Made by a program: the position numbers and the translations under genes. A DNA stretch of 64,000 nucleotides, from positions 2,418,001 through 2,482,000 of the forward strand of contig JAXHLQ010000001.1 in the NCBI GenBank assembly GCA_034522175.1, given 5' to 3'. Below, piece after piece: positions 18,653-27,517 of this stretch (positions are counted from its first letter, which is position 1; every line of letters starts with the position of its first letter). A model generated the notes under the pieces. The model saw only the letters and a program-made list of their open reading frames with translations. It was not told the origin of the DNA and did no database searches. The stretch is from JAIPDZ01 sp034522175 (GTDB lineage: Bacteria; Desulfobacterota; DSM-4660; Desulfatiglandales; Desulfatiglandaceae).

Positions 18653-18751
18653 GCTCAATTTTCATCCGTGATGCGCTCCCAATGGCCGTCTGATGAACCG
18701 ATAAAAAGTTGTTTCTGTGCATTCTGTTCTCAGAAAACACCTGTTTTTTGC

Positions 18752-18780
18752 TTGACCCTGAAATAACATTGTAATATTGT
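18752..18780 (+). promoter_or_regulatory. Promoter of the E1/E2 operon with candidate GntR operator
   Basis: TTGACC (18752-18757), 17-base spacer, TATTGT (18775-18780). The 17-mer TAACATTGTAATATTGT lies in the same place as the other three candidate operators. The gene downstream starts at 18911, leaving a leader of about 125 bases. The 370-base gap between gntR and the E1alpha gene holds this promoter and the divergent gntR promoter; I see no gene in it. Confidence 0.58.
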
Positions 18781-18910
18781 ACTAAAGTAACAACTGCCGA
18801 ATACTTCAGACGCATAACCGTTGAAAAATGAAAACCATTATGAATTTTGTTTGGTTGAAACGACGCCATTCCCCAAAGACCCACACCATTTTTGCTGAAA
18901 AGGAGAATCC

Positions 18911-19909
18911 ATGAGCAAGAAAACACCCACCCAAAAGGCCGTAAAAGGGAAAGGACCTTCCAAGAGCATTTCTGAGAAACTTCTCCTTCAGATGTATCGA
19001 AACGTTTACGCGACCCGTCAGTTTGAACTCAAATGCATGGATCTGTATCGACAGGGCTTTATTCGTGGATATCTCCACCCCTATCTTGGTGAAGAGGCCA
19101 TCGCGGCCGGATCGTGTGCAGCGCTGAGTCCCGAGGACTATATTGTGAGCACCCATCGTGGGCATGGCCACTGTATCAGCAAAGGGGCTGATCTGAAGTT
19201 GATGGTGGCCGAAATCCTGGGTAGGGCAACAGGGTATTGTAAAGGCCGCGGCGGGTCCATGCACATCTTCAGCAAAGAAACCAATAACCTGGGAGCCAAT
19301 GGCATCGTCGGGGCCGGCATCCCCATTGCCACCGGTGCGGCCATGGGCATCAAGGTCAGGAAAGGCAAGGAGGTGGTCCTGGTCTTTTTCAGTGACGGTG
19401 CGGCCAACCAGGGGGTCTTCCCCGAATCCATGAACTTTGCGGCCACCTTCGATCTGCCCGTTATCTTTATGTTGGAAAATAATCACTATGCGGTGTCCAC
19501 CCCGGTGGAATGCTCCTTCGGGAATTGTGACCTCGCATGCAAAGGGGAAGCTTATGGCATGCCGGGCATTTGCATAGATGGCAATGACGCTATGGCGGTC
19601 TACGAGACCACCAAGCGCGCAGCAGACAGGGCCCGTAACGGTGAAGGACCCACCCTCATTGAAGCCAAGACCTACCGCCACGGCGGACACCATGTCAATG
19701 ACCCCGGTCTCTACATGGATCAGGATGTATTGGCGGAATGGAAGGCCAGGGATCCCCTTGAAGTGCTCGCCGGGAAGGTAAAAAGCAAAAAAAAGCGGAA
19801 AAACATCGAAGACAGGGTAGAATCGGAACTAAAAGACGCCATTGAATTTGCCAAACAGAGCCCTCAACCTTCAGTGGATGAATTCCTGGCAGGCATTCCC
19901 AATTTCTGA
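18911..19909 (+). CDS. Thiamine-dependent 2-oxo acid/acetoin dehydrogenase E1 component, alpha subunit
   Basis: E1alpha of 332 residues, typical of the AcoA/PdhA type. It has LGEEAIAAGSCAAL, the HRGHGHCISKGAD phosphorylation-loop region, and the thiamine diphosphate motif SDGAANQG...N. Late YRHGGHHVNDPG matches acetoin-type E1alpha (YRxxGHxxxD). The ATG follows AAGGAGAATCC. It decarboxylates a 2-oxo acid, or cleaves acetoin, and passes the acyl group to E2 lipoyl domains with the beta subunit encoded 32 bases downstream. Its place in a polyol/ketose cluster leaves the true substrate open. Confidence 0.9.
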   Translation: MSKKTPTQKAVKGKGPSKSISEKLLLQMYRNVYATRQFELKCMDLYRQGFIRGYLHPYLGEEAIAAGSCAALSPEDYIVSTHRGHGHCISKGADLKLMVAEILGRATGYCKGRGGSMHIFSKETNNLGANGIVGAGIPIATGAAMGIKVRKGKEVVLVFFSDGAANQGVFPESMNFAATFDLPVIFMLENNHYAVSTPVECSFGNCDLACKGEAYGMPGICIDGNDAMAVYETTKRAADRARNGEGPTLIEAKTYRHGGHHVNDPGLYMDQDVLAEWKARDPLEVLAGKVKSKKKRKNIEDRVESELKDAIEFAKQSPQPSVDEFLAGIPNF

Positions 19910-19941
19910 TAAAACTTGCATGAACAATAAGGAGCAAAAAA

Positions 19942-20913
19942 ATGGCTGAAATCATGTACCGTGAGGCGTTGAATCGCGCCCTGTTTGAGGAGATGAGAAG
20001 AGATCCGACCGTTTTTGTCATGGGAGAAAATATCGGCGAGCGAGGGGGATCCTACAAGGTCACGGAAGGACTGCTCAAGGAATTCGGGCCCGAACGGGTC
20101 ATCGATACCCCTCTCGCTGAAGCCACCTTGACCGGCGCAGCCGGGGGGGCCGCCCTGGCGGGCACGCGCCCCATTGTGGAAATCCTGTTCGTGGATTTTA
20201 CCACCATTCCCATGGATGCCCTGGTCAATCAGGCAGCCAAATTTGAATTCATGTCCGGCGGACAGGGGCACGTGCCCATGGTCTTAAGAACCCAGGGGGG
20301 AGCCGGCAACGGGCTTGCGGCCCAGCATTCCCAGAGTCTCGAAGCTATATTTTATCACATCCCCGGTTTGAAACTGGTTATGCCCTCCTCACCCTATGAT
20401 GCCTATGGCCTGCTGATATCGGCCATTCGGGATGACCGGCCCACCATATTTCTCGAGCATAAGCTCTTGTATATGACCAAAGGGGAGGTGCCTGATGAGG
20501 AATATGGGATTCCCCTGGGCCAAGCCGATATTAAAAAGGAGGGGGATGACGTCACCCTGATCACCTATTCCTATATGACCCTCAAGTGCCTGGAAGCGGC
20601 GGAACTGCTGGAAAAGGAAGGCATCAGCGTGGAGGTTCTGGACCTTAGGACGCTTAAGCCCCTGGATCAGGAAGCCATCCTCCAATCCGTTGGAAAGACC
20701 GGCCGGGCCATTGTGGTGCACGAGGCGTGCAAACGGGGGGGCGTGGGGGGTGACATCGCCGCCATGATCATGGAGGAAGCCTACGACGATCTGGATGGAC
20801 CGGTCCTGCGGGTCTGCGGAAAAGACACGCCCATCCCTTATAACCTGGAGCTGGAGAAGGTCTGCATCCCCACGGTGGAGGATATCGTCGAGGCGGTCAT
20901 CAGCGTCACCTGA
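19942..20913 (+). CDS. Thiamine-dependent 2-oxo acid/acetoin dehydrogenase E1 component, beta subunit
   Basis: E1beta of 323 residues: transketolase pyrimidine domain (YREALNRALFEEM...GENIGERGG...DTPLAEATLTGAA) and C-terminal domain (EVLDLRTLKPLDQEAI...VVHEACKRGGVGG). It forms the alpha2beta2 E1 with the preceding gene. AAGGAG precedes ATG 19942. The E2 gene follows after about 57 bases. The set E1alpha, E1beta, E2 with a separate E3-like gene 6 kb upstream is the acetoin/pyruvate dehydrogenase layout. Confidence 0.92.
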   Translation: MAEIMYREALNRALFEEMRRDPTVFVMGENIGERGGSYKVTEGLLKEFGPERVIDTPLAEATLTGAAGGAALAGTRPIVEILFVDFTTIPMDALVNQAAKFEFMSGGQGHVPMVLRTQGGAGNGLAAQHSQSLEAIFYHIPGLKLVMPSSPYDAYGLLISAIRDDRPTIFLEHKLLYMTKGEVPDEEYGIPLGQADIKKEGDDVTLITYSYMTLKCLEAAELLEKEGISVEVLDLRTLKPLDQEAILQSVGKTGRAIVVHEACKRGGVGGDIAAMIMEEAYDDLDGPVLRVCGKDTPIPYNLELEKVCIPTVEDIVEAVISVT

Positions 20914-20970
20914 AAAAACGTGCCAGTACATGAAGTTCATAACCCATTTTTATTTAGGATGAGAAAAACC

Positions 20971-22325
20971 ATGGCAGAAAAAATCATTATGCCCCAGGCG
21001 GGCCAGGATATCACGGAAGGCCGAGTCGTCAAGTGGTTGAAAGCAGAAGGGGACACCGTTAAGAAGGATGAAGCGATCTGTGAGGTGGAAACCGAAAAGG
21101 TCGTCTTTGAGGTGGAGTCTCCGGGCGACGGTGTCCTTTATAAAATCATTGTACCGGATGGTGAAAAGGTCAAAATATTTGCCACCATCGGTATCCTCGC
21201 GGCACCAGGGGAAACCGTGGATGTAGAGGCATTCCTTGCGGATGAACAGGAAGACAAAAAAAGGTGGATGTCTCCGATATTCGAAAGAAACTCGGCAAGA
21301 AGGCGGAAACCGATACGGGAAGGATCAGGATTTCCGGCCGGGCCAGAAAACTGGCTGAAAAGCTGGGCATCGATCCCGCAACCATTGAAGGAACGGGCCC
21401 CAAGGGTCGTATCGTAGAAAAGGATGTCGAAAAAGCCGCTGAAGGCCTTTCCAAACCCGAGGTGAAAATGTCCCCTACCGCCAGGAAAATGGCCGAAGCA
21501 CACGAGATTCGAACGGAGGAACTGACCGGTTCCGGGCCCGGCGGCAGGATCGTGAAAGCCGATGTACAAAAAGCCATTGAGGATACAGCAGAAAAGAAGG
21601 CCCCAACGACCAAAGGTCCCCGGGTGGTCAAAGCGGTGCAACCCATCCGCGGCGTGCGCCGGGTCATTTTCGAGCGAATGCACACGAGCTTACAGCAGAT
21701 GGCTCAACTCACCATCACCATGGAGGTGGATGCGGCGGAGCTGATACGATTTCGGCGGGTTTTGGGCGAGGGGCCTGAGGATGAACGCATCCGCATCTCC
21801 TATAATGCGGTCCTTCTCAAAATTCTGGCCCGGGTACTTGAGGAACATCCCAATGTGAATGCCAGTGTCATGGACGATGAAATTTACCTGTGGGAATCCG
21901 TCAATCTCGGCGTTGCCGTGGATGTGGAAGAGGGGTTGATGGTTCCCGTGATCCGGGATGCCAATAAGAAAAACGTGATGACCATTCAAAAGGAATTGGA
22001 TGACCTGGCCGCCAGGGCGAGATCAAAGAAACTGATGCCCGATGACCTCCAGGGCGGCACCTTCACACTGACCAATCTGGGGTTCCTGGACGTGGAGGGC
22101 TTTACCCCGATTATCAATCCACCCGAGAGTGCCATTCTCGGCGTGGGGACTATCGTGGATAAACCTGTGGTGGAACAGGGTGACATACGGCCGGGGAAAC
22201 GGATGATGTTGAGCCTCAGCTTCGATCACCGGATCATCGACGGCGCGGATGCGGGCCGATTTCTCAAAAGGATGAAGACCTATATCGAAAAACCGTACCT
22301 GCTGCTGGTTTCTCCGGCAGATTGA
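20971..22325 (+). CDS. Dihydrolipoamide acyltransferase E2 with two peripheral-subunit-binding domains (one-base frameshift)
   Basis: Core acyltransferase. In order: lipoyl domain at residues 1-80 with the lipoylated lysine in VETEKVVFEV; a linker where the frame changes at the A7 run 21256-21262 (eight A would give EDKKKVDVSD); a first E3/E1-binding domain (ISGRARKLAEKLGID...GPKGRIVEKDV); a second (MSPTARKMAEAHEIR...GPGGRIVKADV); then the catalytic domain ending SLSFDHRIIDGADAGRF with the active-site histidine. The corrected length is 451 residues. Most E2 enzymes have one binding domain, so two in tandem is unusual. The two short halves otherwise look fully functional. Confidence 0.88.
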
Positions 22326-22365
22326 GAAAACCCGTCAAAATGGACGCCCTGCCGCATAAGCAACC

Positions 22366-23232
22366 ATGACTGCCGCACCCAGCAATCGTCATGCCTCGCT
22401 TGTTCAGTGGCTTGAGCGGCACATCGGGGAACTGGAAGCCCTGGTCCTGGATATTGACGGCGTTTTGCTGATCGAAAGCCGCCCCACGAGGGGAAGCCGC
22501 CGATTGCTGGACCTCGTCAAGCAGCACGGCACGCCTCTCTCATTGTTGACCAACGATGCCAATCATTCCCCCCGGGAAAAGGCCCGTACGCTTCAGGCCT
22601 CCGGTTTAAAGATCTCCGCTGACGAAATCATCTCCAGCGGAGACGGCCTGGTGGAAGTGGTTGAACGCTTCGGCGTCCAGGGAGAGTTGTTCTTCGTTAT
22701 GGGAGATTTTGGAAATCCCTGCTTCGGCGAAAAGGCCGGGCTCACCATTACCCGGCAGATCAGAGACCTTCCCAAATGCTCGGGTGTTATCGTCGGAGAG
22801 GACCACTATGATTGGGAGCCCGTGATCAACGGGGTGGTCAATTATTTCGTCGGCTGGCCAGAGGGCCTGTTCGTGGTGCCCAATCCGGATGAATTCTATC
22901 CCAGAGCGGGAGGCGACATCCACATCGGTGCGGGCGGGGTGGCCCGCTTCATTGAACGGGTGCTGGCGGCCTATGGGATAGCCATAAATCCGGTGTACCT
23001 GGGGAAACCCTATTCACCCATTTTTGAGCACAATCACCGCCATCTGGAAAAGCGCATCGGGAAACCCATTGAACGGTCCAACATCCTGATGATCGGGGAT
23101 CTCCCGGAAGCAGACATAAAGGGGGCCAACGCGTTCGGATATCGTTCCGGCCTTCTCCTGTCCGGCGTTACACGCCCCGATCGGGCCCTTCGTGCATCAG
23201 ACACCCCGGACTTTCTGTTCGAAGCGCTGTAA
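22366..23232 (+). CDS. HAD-superfamily hydrolase, NagD/4-nitrophenylphosphatase-like
   Basis: Class IIA HAD phosphatase of 288 residues. Motif I is LVLDIDGVLL (nucleophile and acid/base aspartates), motif II is LLTNDAN, and motif IV is MIGDLPEADIKGA. The large cap domain lies between. It hydrolyses a phosphate ester in the cytoplasm; substrates in this group include nucleotides, sugar phosphates and glycerol phosphates. It starts 40 bases after the E2 gene and precedes an aldolase. A weak ribosome site precedes ATG 22366, so the start is moderately certain. Confidence 0.82.
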   Translation: MTAAPSNRHASLVQWLERHIGELEALVLDIDGVLLIESRPTRGSRRLLDLVKQHGTPLSLLTNDANHSPREKARTLQASGLKISADEIISSGDGLVEVVERFGVQGELFFVMGDFGNPCFGEKAGLTITRQIRDLPKCSGVIVGEDHYDWEPVINGVVNYFVGWPEGLFVVPNPDEFYPRAGGDIHIGAGGVARFIERVLAAYGIAINPVYLGKPYSPIFEHNHRHLEKRIGKPIERSNILMIGDLPEADIKGANAFGYRSGLLLSGVTRPDRALRASDTPDFLFEAL

Positions 23233-23283
23233 AAACATGAAGCAGCATAAATATATTCCTTAACAACCGAAAGGAGGTCGTAT

Positions 23284-24204
23284 ATGTCCATCGTCAGTGC
23301 CGGAGAGATGCTCCTAAAGGCTACAGAAGAAGGCTATGCCGTGGGCGCCTTTAACATCACCAACCTCATTCAGCTGGAAGCGGTCGTCGAGGCGGCGTTG
23401 GAAAGAAATGCGCCTCTCATTATTCAGACCTCTGTGACGCCCTCCCAATTCCTCCAACCGCAGGTGATCTCGTCCATTTATCGGACCATCGCGGAATCAG
23501 CGCCCATTCCCATCTGCCTCCATCTGGACCACTGCACGGATGTCGCGTATTGCAAGACCTGCGCAGATGCAGGGTACACCAATATCATGATCGATGCCTC
23601 CAAACAGGATATCGATGAGAACATTCGGCAGACCAAGGCGGTCTGTGAATACTGTCACTCCAGTGGTGACATTTCCGTGGAGGGAGAACTGGGTACGGTG
23701 TCAGGCATCGAAGATCAGGTAAGAGTCGCAGAGGATCAAGCGGCCCTCTGCGATCCCGAGGAGGCGCTGGAATTCGTGAACCGAACCGGTGTCGATATCT
23801 TTGCCCCCGCCATCGGCACGGCCCACGGGGTATACAAAACCAAGAACCCCAAACTCGATTTTGATAGACTCGCGCAAATCGCGGAGATCATCAATGGCAA
23901 AGAAGCCAGCGTCCCTCTCGTGATCCACGGGGGCACCGGCCTCAAGCCAGAGGTGGTCAAAAAACTGGTTTCTCTCGGTGGATCCAAATTCAATGTGTCC
24001 ACGGATCTCAAACACACCCTGATCGACACCCAGTATGACTATATTTCAAACCACCGGGACGAATACAATCCCGGCAAAATCGACACGGCGGTCAAAGTCG
24101 CCATCAAGGATCGGATCTATTACTGGATCGATTTGCTCGGCTGCGCGGGAAAGGCGACGAAGCTCAGATACCAACCGTCGGTTGATCCGGCAAAGCCGGC
24201 TTAG
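23284..24204 (+). CDS. Class II ketose-bisphosphate aldolase
   Basis: Zinc-dependent aldolase of the FbaA/GatY family, 306 residues. The zinc and phosphate sites are visible: CLHLDHCTD (first zinc histidine), EGELGTVSG, GTAHGVYK, VIHGGTGL and KFNVSTDLKH. It cleaves a ketose bisphosphate (for example fructose- or tagatose-1,6-bisphosphate) to dihydroxyacetone phosphate and an aldehyde. The start ATG 23284 follows AAAGGAGGTCGTAT, the strongest ribosome site in this operon. It lies between two HAD phosphatases, linking phosphorylated ketoses to lower glycolysis. Confidence 0.9.
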   Translation: MSIVSAGEMLLKATEEGYAVGAFNITNLIQLEAVVEAALERNAPLIIQTSVTPSQFLQPQVISSIYRTIAESAPIPICLHLDHCTDVAYCKTCADAGYTNIMIDASKQDIDENIRQTKAVCEYCHSSGDISVEGELGTVSGIEDQVRVAEDQAALCDPEEALEFVNRTGVDIFAPAIGTAHGVYKTKNPKLDFDRLAQIAEIINGKEASVPLVIHGGTGLKPEVVKKLVSLGGSKFNVSTDLKHTLIDTQYDYISNHRDEYNPGKIDTAVKVAIKDRIYYWIDLLGCAGKATKLRYQPSVDPAKPA

Positions 24205-24228
24205 GGAAGACGTAAAGGAGCGAGCACC

Positions 24229-24996
24229 ATGGGACGATTACAGGCCATTTTCTTTGACCAGGACGGCGTCATCATTGATACCGAAAGGGATGGACATCGC
24301 GTGGCATTCAACGATGCCTTCCGAGAATTCGGTTATGATTTCCAATGGGATGTGGCGGAATACCACAAGCTCCTTCAGATCTCGGGCGGCAAAGAACGCA
24401 TGCGTCACTATTTTAAAGAAAAGGGTCTTTTCACAGAGCTGAGCCAGGATGAAGAAGATGCATTGATCAAAAGACTGCATAAGAGAAAGACGGCCCTTTT
24501 TATTTCGCTCATTGAAGAGGGAAAACTTCCCCTCAGAGTGGGTGTCAAGCGGTTGATGCAGGAGGCCATGGAAAAAGGGATTCGTGTCGGGGTGTGCACA
24601 ACTGCCAATGAACGCTCTGCAAGAGCCATCACCGGCGGCATGCTCAGGGAAATCGATTTTGAATTTGTTCTTGCTGGAGATGTGGTGAGCAAAAAGAAAC
24701 CCGATCCGGATATCTACCGCCTCGCATTGAAAAAAACCGGACTGGACCCGCTATCCTGCGTAGTGATCGAGGATTCCAGGAACGGCATATTGGCCGCAAA
24801 ATCAGCGGGCATTCCCGTTGTGGCGACCACCAATCTCTACACCGAACAAGAAGACCTCAGTGATGCGGATATTGTGATCACCTCTCTCGGAGATCCGGAT
24901 GGGGAAAAGGGCCTGCTCAAACAGGGGGACAATCAGAGCCTCCATTTTGACGGTATTGTCCACATGGATCAGTTATTGGCCTATTTCTCGACTTAG
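24229..24996 (+). CDS. HAD-superfamily phosphatase, CbbY/beta-phosphoglucomutase-like
   Basis: Subclass IA HAD hydrolase of 255 residues. Motif I is FFDQDGVIIDTE, the cap follows at residues 20-100, motif II threonine is in GVCTTANERS, and motifs III/IV are KKKPDPDIY and VVIEDSRNGILAA. The glutamine between the two catalytic aspartates' positions (DQDG) is normal for CbbY. CbbY proteins dephosphorylate xylulose-1,5-bisphosphate; here it may remove a dead-end or intermediate sugar bisphosphate from the pathway. It is the last gene of the E1/E2 operon, 24 bases after the aldolase. Confidence 0.84.
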   Translation: MGRLQAIFFDQDGVIIDTERDGHRVAFNDAFREFGYDFQWDVAEYHKLLQISGGKERMRHYFKEKGLFTELSQDEEDALIKRLHKRKTALFISLIEEGKLPLRVGVKRLMQEAMEKGIRVGVCTTANERSARAITGGMLREIDFEFVLAGDVVSKKKPDPDIYRLALKKTGLDPLSCVVIEDSRNGILAAKSAGIPVVATTNLYTEQEDLSDADIVITSLGDPDGEKGLLKQGDNQSLHFDGIVHMDQLLAYFST

Positions 24997-25025
24997 GATA
25001 CAGAGTTTATGGGAAGTTGGTGGGC

Positions 25026-25343
25026 TTAACGTAAAGAGTTCCCACAATAGGGGCAGAAGCGAAAGCCGGGGTCCACCCGATGTCCGCATTTTGGGCAAAC
25101 GGAGCCGGGCTGCGGAGAGTGGGCCCGGGGCATTTCACCCGATTCGTCCGAAACAGCGCCGCATCGTTGGCATTCCAGGAAAGGAGTTCCTTTTTTCACC
25201 GGAAAAATGGGAATGAAGAACAAAGATAGGTAGTGATCGACCCGTTTGAGGCGGGCCTGGGCCAGACCGCATGAGGGGCACAACCTGGGCTGGTCGTCCA
25301 GGGAAACGGTTTTGGGTTGAATGCCGCCGATGAAGAAAAACAT
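25026..25343 (-). CDS. Zinc-ribbon protein
   Basis: A 105-residue protein with three CxxC pairs: CPSCG near residue 22, CQRCG near 57, and CPKCGHR...FCPYCG at the C-terminus. The start MFFFIGGIQPKT and the FFIPIFPV segment match the small zinc-ribbon family (zinc_ribbon_15) of unknown function. I start at ATG 25343; a longer in-frame extension runs into the dispersed repeat directly upstream and is not coding. Convergent to the CbbY-like gene with 29 bases between them. Confidence 0.75.
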   Translation of the reverse strand: MFFFIGGIQPKTVSLDDQPRLCPSCGLAQARLKRVDHYLSLFFIPIFPVKKGTPFLECQRCGAVSDESGEMPRAHSPQPGSVCPKCGHRVDPGFRFCPYCGNSLR

Positions 25344-25368
25344 CCCTGATTCAAATCCTGATAGGTCC

Positions 25369-25541
25369 GTAAAAAGTATGTTTTCGCGCAGAGACGCAGA
25401 GACGCAGAGAAAAAATTGTATTAATTTTAATAACCTACCTTTTCGGGCTTTTCCTGTTTCCGGTCGAAGCATAGCGAAGATCCCGCTGCCAGCGGGACTT
25501 TGCGTGAGTCCCGCAGGGCGGGATTAGCTTTTTACGAATGC
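25369..25541. repeat. Dispersed intergenic repeat, copy 1 (MITE-like)
   Basis: About 173 bases that recur at 34743-34920. Both copies share a left block GTATGTTTTCGCGCAGAGACGCAG, an AT-rich middle, a GC palindrome (GTCCCGC..GCGGGATT) and a right end TTACGAATG. In this copy the ends are inverted: CGTAAAAAG at the left and CTTTTTACG at the right, as in a nonautonomous mobile element. No ORF. It lies upstream of the zinc-ribbon gene. Confidence 0.7.
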
Positions 25542-25807
25542 ATCAAATCCTCAAACACAAATAAAGGGTCCCGCGCAAGACGCTGAGAGTTAGAAAAACA
25601 TTTCCATCAAATCGATGATTGAGGTCGGGCCGTCTAATTTGCTGATACCTGACGCCTAACACCCAAACCCTGAATTTCCACCTTATAGGTGAAACGGACC
25701 GGAATCAAGAGCGTTTTTCCTAATGGTTTGAGATATTCGGGCTGTCCCCTTGAACCCGGTGACGCGATCATGTATGGTAGTCCGAAATCAATCATCAGGA
25801 GAAACCC
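25542..25807. other. Intergenic stretch with no supported gene
   Basis: Lies between the dispersed repeat and the MBL hydrolase gene. I see no coding frame, RNA or clear promoter. A short sequence CGCAAGACGCTGAGAGT resembles the left block of the neighbouring repeat and may be a decayed fragment. Confidence 0.4.
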
Positions 25808-26530
25808 ATGAAACAGGTTACGGATGCGGTCGTTTTTATCCAGGGACAGGACGACATGATCCCCGACGCCCATGCCTATGTGATCGGTGCGCCCGCCTCA
25901 AAGGATTTGACCCTTGTGGATGCCGGGTTGATGGGCAAGGGCGGGTATAAGCTTGATGCCATTCAAAAGCTGGGCATCGAGCGGTCTGACATCAAACGAA
26001 TCATCATGACCCACACCCACCTGGACCACATCGGCTGCTTAAGCGAAATCATGGCAGGCCTTCCCGGGGCCGAGCTGTGGGTTCATGCGGATGAGGCGGC
26101 CCTCCTTAAGGCCGGGGATGAACGGGTGGTCTATGGGATGGACATGTTTCGAAACATGTGTCAGATGCAGTACGGAATCAAGCCGGGCGCCTTCAAATTC
26201 CAGGTGGATCGAAAACTCGAAGGAGGGGAGACCCTCGAGATCGGAGGTATGTCCTGGGAGGTTCTCCATATCCCCGGCCATTCGGCGGGGAGTATTGCGC
26301 TCTATTATGCGCCTGAGAAGATCCTGATTCCCGGCGATACCGTCTATGCGGATTATGCCATCGGTCGGTTTGATCTGGAGGGGGCCAGCGGGGCCCAACT
26401 GAAATCATCGCTCATGACCTTGGCGGAGCTGGATGTGAATATCCTCCTGCCCGGCCACAATAACATCGTGGAGTCGGTTGCACCGGGGTATATTCTTGAG
26501 ACGGCCAGACAGTGGGAACCCTACCTTTAG
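25808..26530 (+). CDS. MBL-fold metallo-hydrolase
   Basis: Metallo-beta-lactamase-fold hydrolase of 240 residues. The metal motif HTHLDH is at residues 69-74, followed by HIPGHSAGS (third metal histidine), PGDTVYADYAIG (bridging aspartate) and the last histidine in LLPGHN. This pattern fits glyoxalase-II-like thioester or lactone hydrolases; the substrate is unknown. It has GGAGAAACC before ATG 25808. A monocistronic gene, convergent with the DnaJ-like gene. Confidence 0.86.
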   Translation: MKQVTDAVVFIQGQDDMIPDAHAYVIGAPASKDLTLVDAGLMGKGGYKLDAIQKLGIERSDIKRIIMTHTHLDHIGCLSEIMAGLPGAELWVHADEAALLKAGDERVVYGMDMFRNMCQMQYGIKPGAFKFQVDRKLEGGETLEIGGMSWEVLHIPGHSAGSIALYYAPEKILIPGDTVYADYAIGRFDLEGASGAQLKSSLMTLAELDVNILLPGHNNIVESVAPGYILETARQWEPYL

Positions 26531-26612
26531 GATTGATGATTGATGATTGGCGATTGAAACCCGAAGACCCTGATCTTAAAACCCATCTGGCGGACGGGGA
26601 TGGAGCGGGGGG

Positions 26613-27422
26613 CTATGGCTTTTGGCTCTTGCCCAAAAGGGCCTTGAGTTGCTTCGACCAGTCCAGGATCTTTTGCCAAAGGGGATTTCTGGGGTGCACG
26701 CGAACATAGAGGTCCCCGGGTTCCCCTCCCCCTTTTCCCGGTTCTCCCATCCCCTTGAGACGAATCTTCTGTCCGTTTCTCAGGCCCGGTGGAATCTTGA
26801 CCTGCAGGGTCTTGCCAGTCTTCCGGCAGTCATAGGCGATGGCCCCACCCTGTTGCATGAGATCCGGAGAGAGGGTGATGATGTCCTCCAGGTCCTTCCC
26901 GCGCTCCGGCAATTCAATCCCCCATTTTTTCTTGAGGGCATATTGAATCACTTTGCCCAGGCCCCCGCCGAGAAACGACCCTGAGGTGCCCGGACCCGCC
27001 CTGAAGGCAAATCCTTTGGCAAAGGCCCCGGGCCGCTGAAACTGGAAGGTCTGATACCCCCTTCCATAGGCCTCCCTGAACACATCTTCGAATCCCCTGA
27101 AGCCGAATGCCCGGCTCAATTCCTCGAATATCTGCTGGATATCAGAGCCCCGGAATATGTCCTGCTCCGTGTAGTTCTGCCGGAACTGGCTGTAGGCGGA
27201 CGACCCGAATTGCTGCCTCAGCGTATCATATTCCCGTCTCTTGTCCGGGTCTGAGAGCACGGCATAGGATTCGTTGACTTCCTTCATGCGGGCCGCTGTG
27301 GCCGGGTTGTCTTTGTTTCTGTCCGGATGGTATTGAAAGGCCAGTTTTCGGTAGGCGGCTTTGATCTGCTGCTGAGTCGCTGTTTTCTCCACGCTCAGCA
27401 GCGCATAGTAGTCCTTTTGCAT
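26613..27422 (-). CDS. J-domain co-chaperone (DnaJ/CbpA-like)
   Basis: A 269-residue protein with an N-terminal J-domain (YYALLSVEKTATQQQIKAAYRKLA, HPD motif in YHPDRNKD at about residues 32-34), a glycine/phenylalanine-rich middle, and only the C-terminal part of the substrate-binding domain (IKLKGMGEPGKGGGEPGDLYVRV). The zinc-finger CxxCxGxG repeats of true DnaJ are absent, so it is a type B/C co-chaperone, stimulating DnaK ATPase. Confidence 0.87.
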   Translation of the reverse strand: MQKDYYALLSVEKTATQQQIKAAYRKLAFQYHPDRNKDNPATAARMKEVNESYAVLSDPDKRREYDTLRQQFGSSAYSQFRQNYTEQDIFRGSDIQQIFEELSRAFGFRGFEDVFREAYGRGYQTFQFQRPGAFAKGFAFRAGPGTSGSFLGGGLGKVIQYALKKKWGIELPERGKDLEDIITLSPDLMQQGGAIAYDCRKTGKTLQVKIPPGLRNGQKIRLKGMGEPGKGGGEPGDLYVRVHPRNPLWQKILDWSKQLKALLGKSQKP

Positions 27423-27517
27423 ACATCCCTTTCGTGTCGAAGGCCTGCCATCAGCTGGGAGGACCCTTTTCGATAAATTGTCGATGCCGCTGTTTCACAC
27501 ATTTTGTGATCAAGTCC

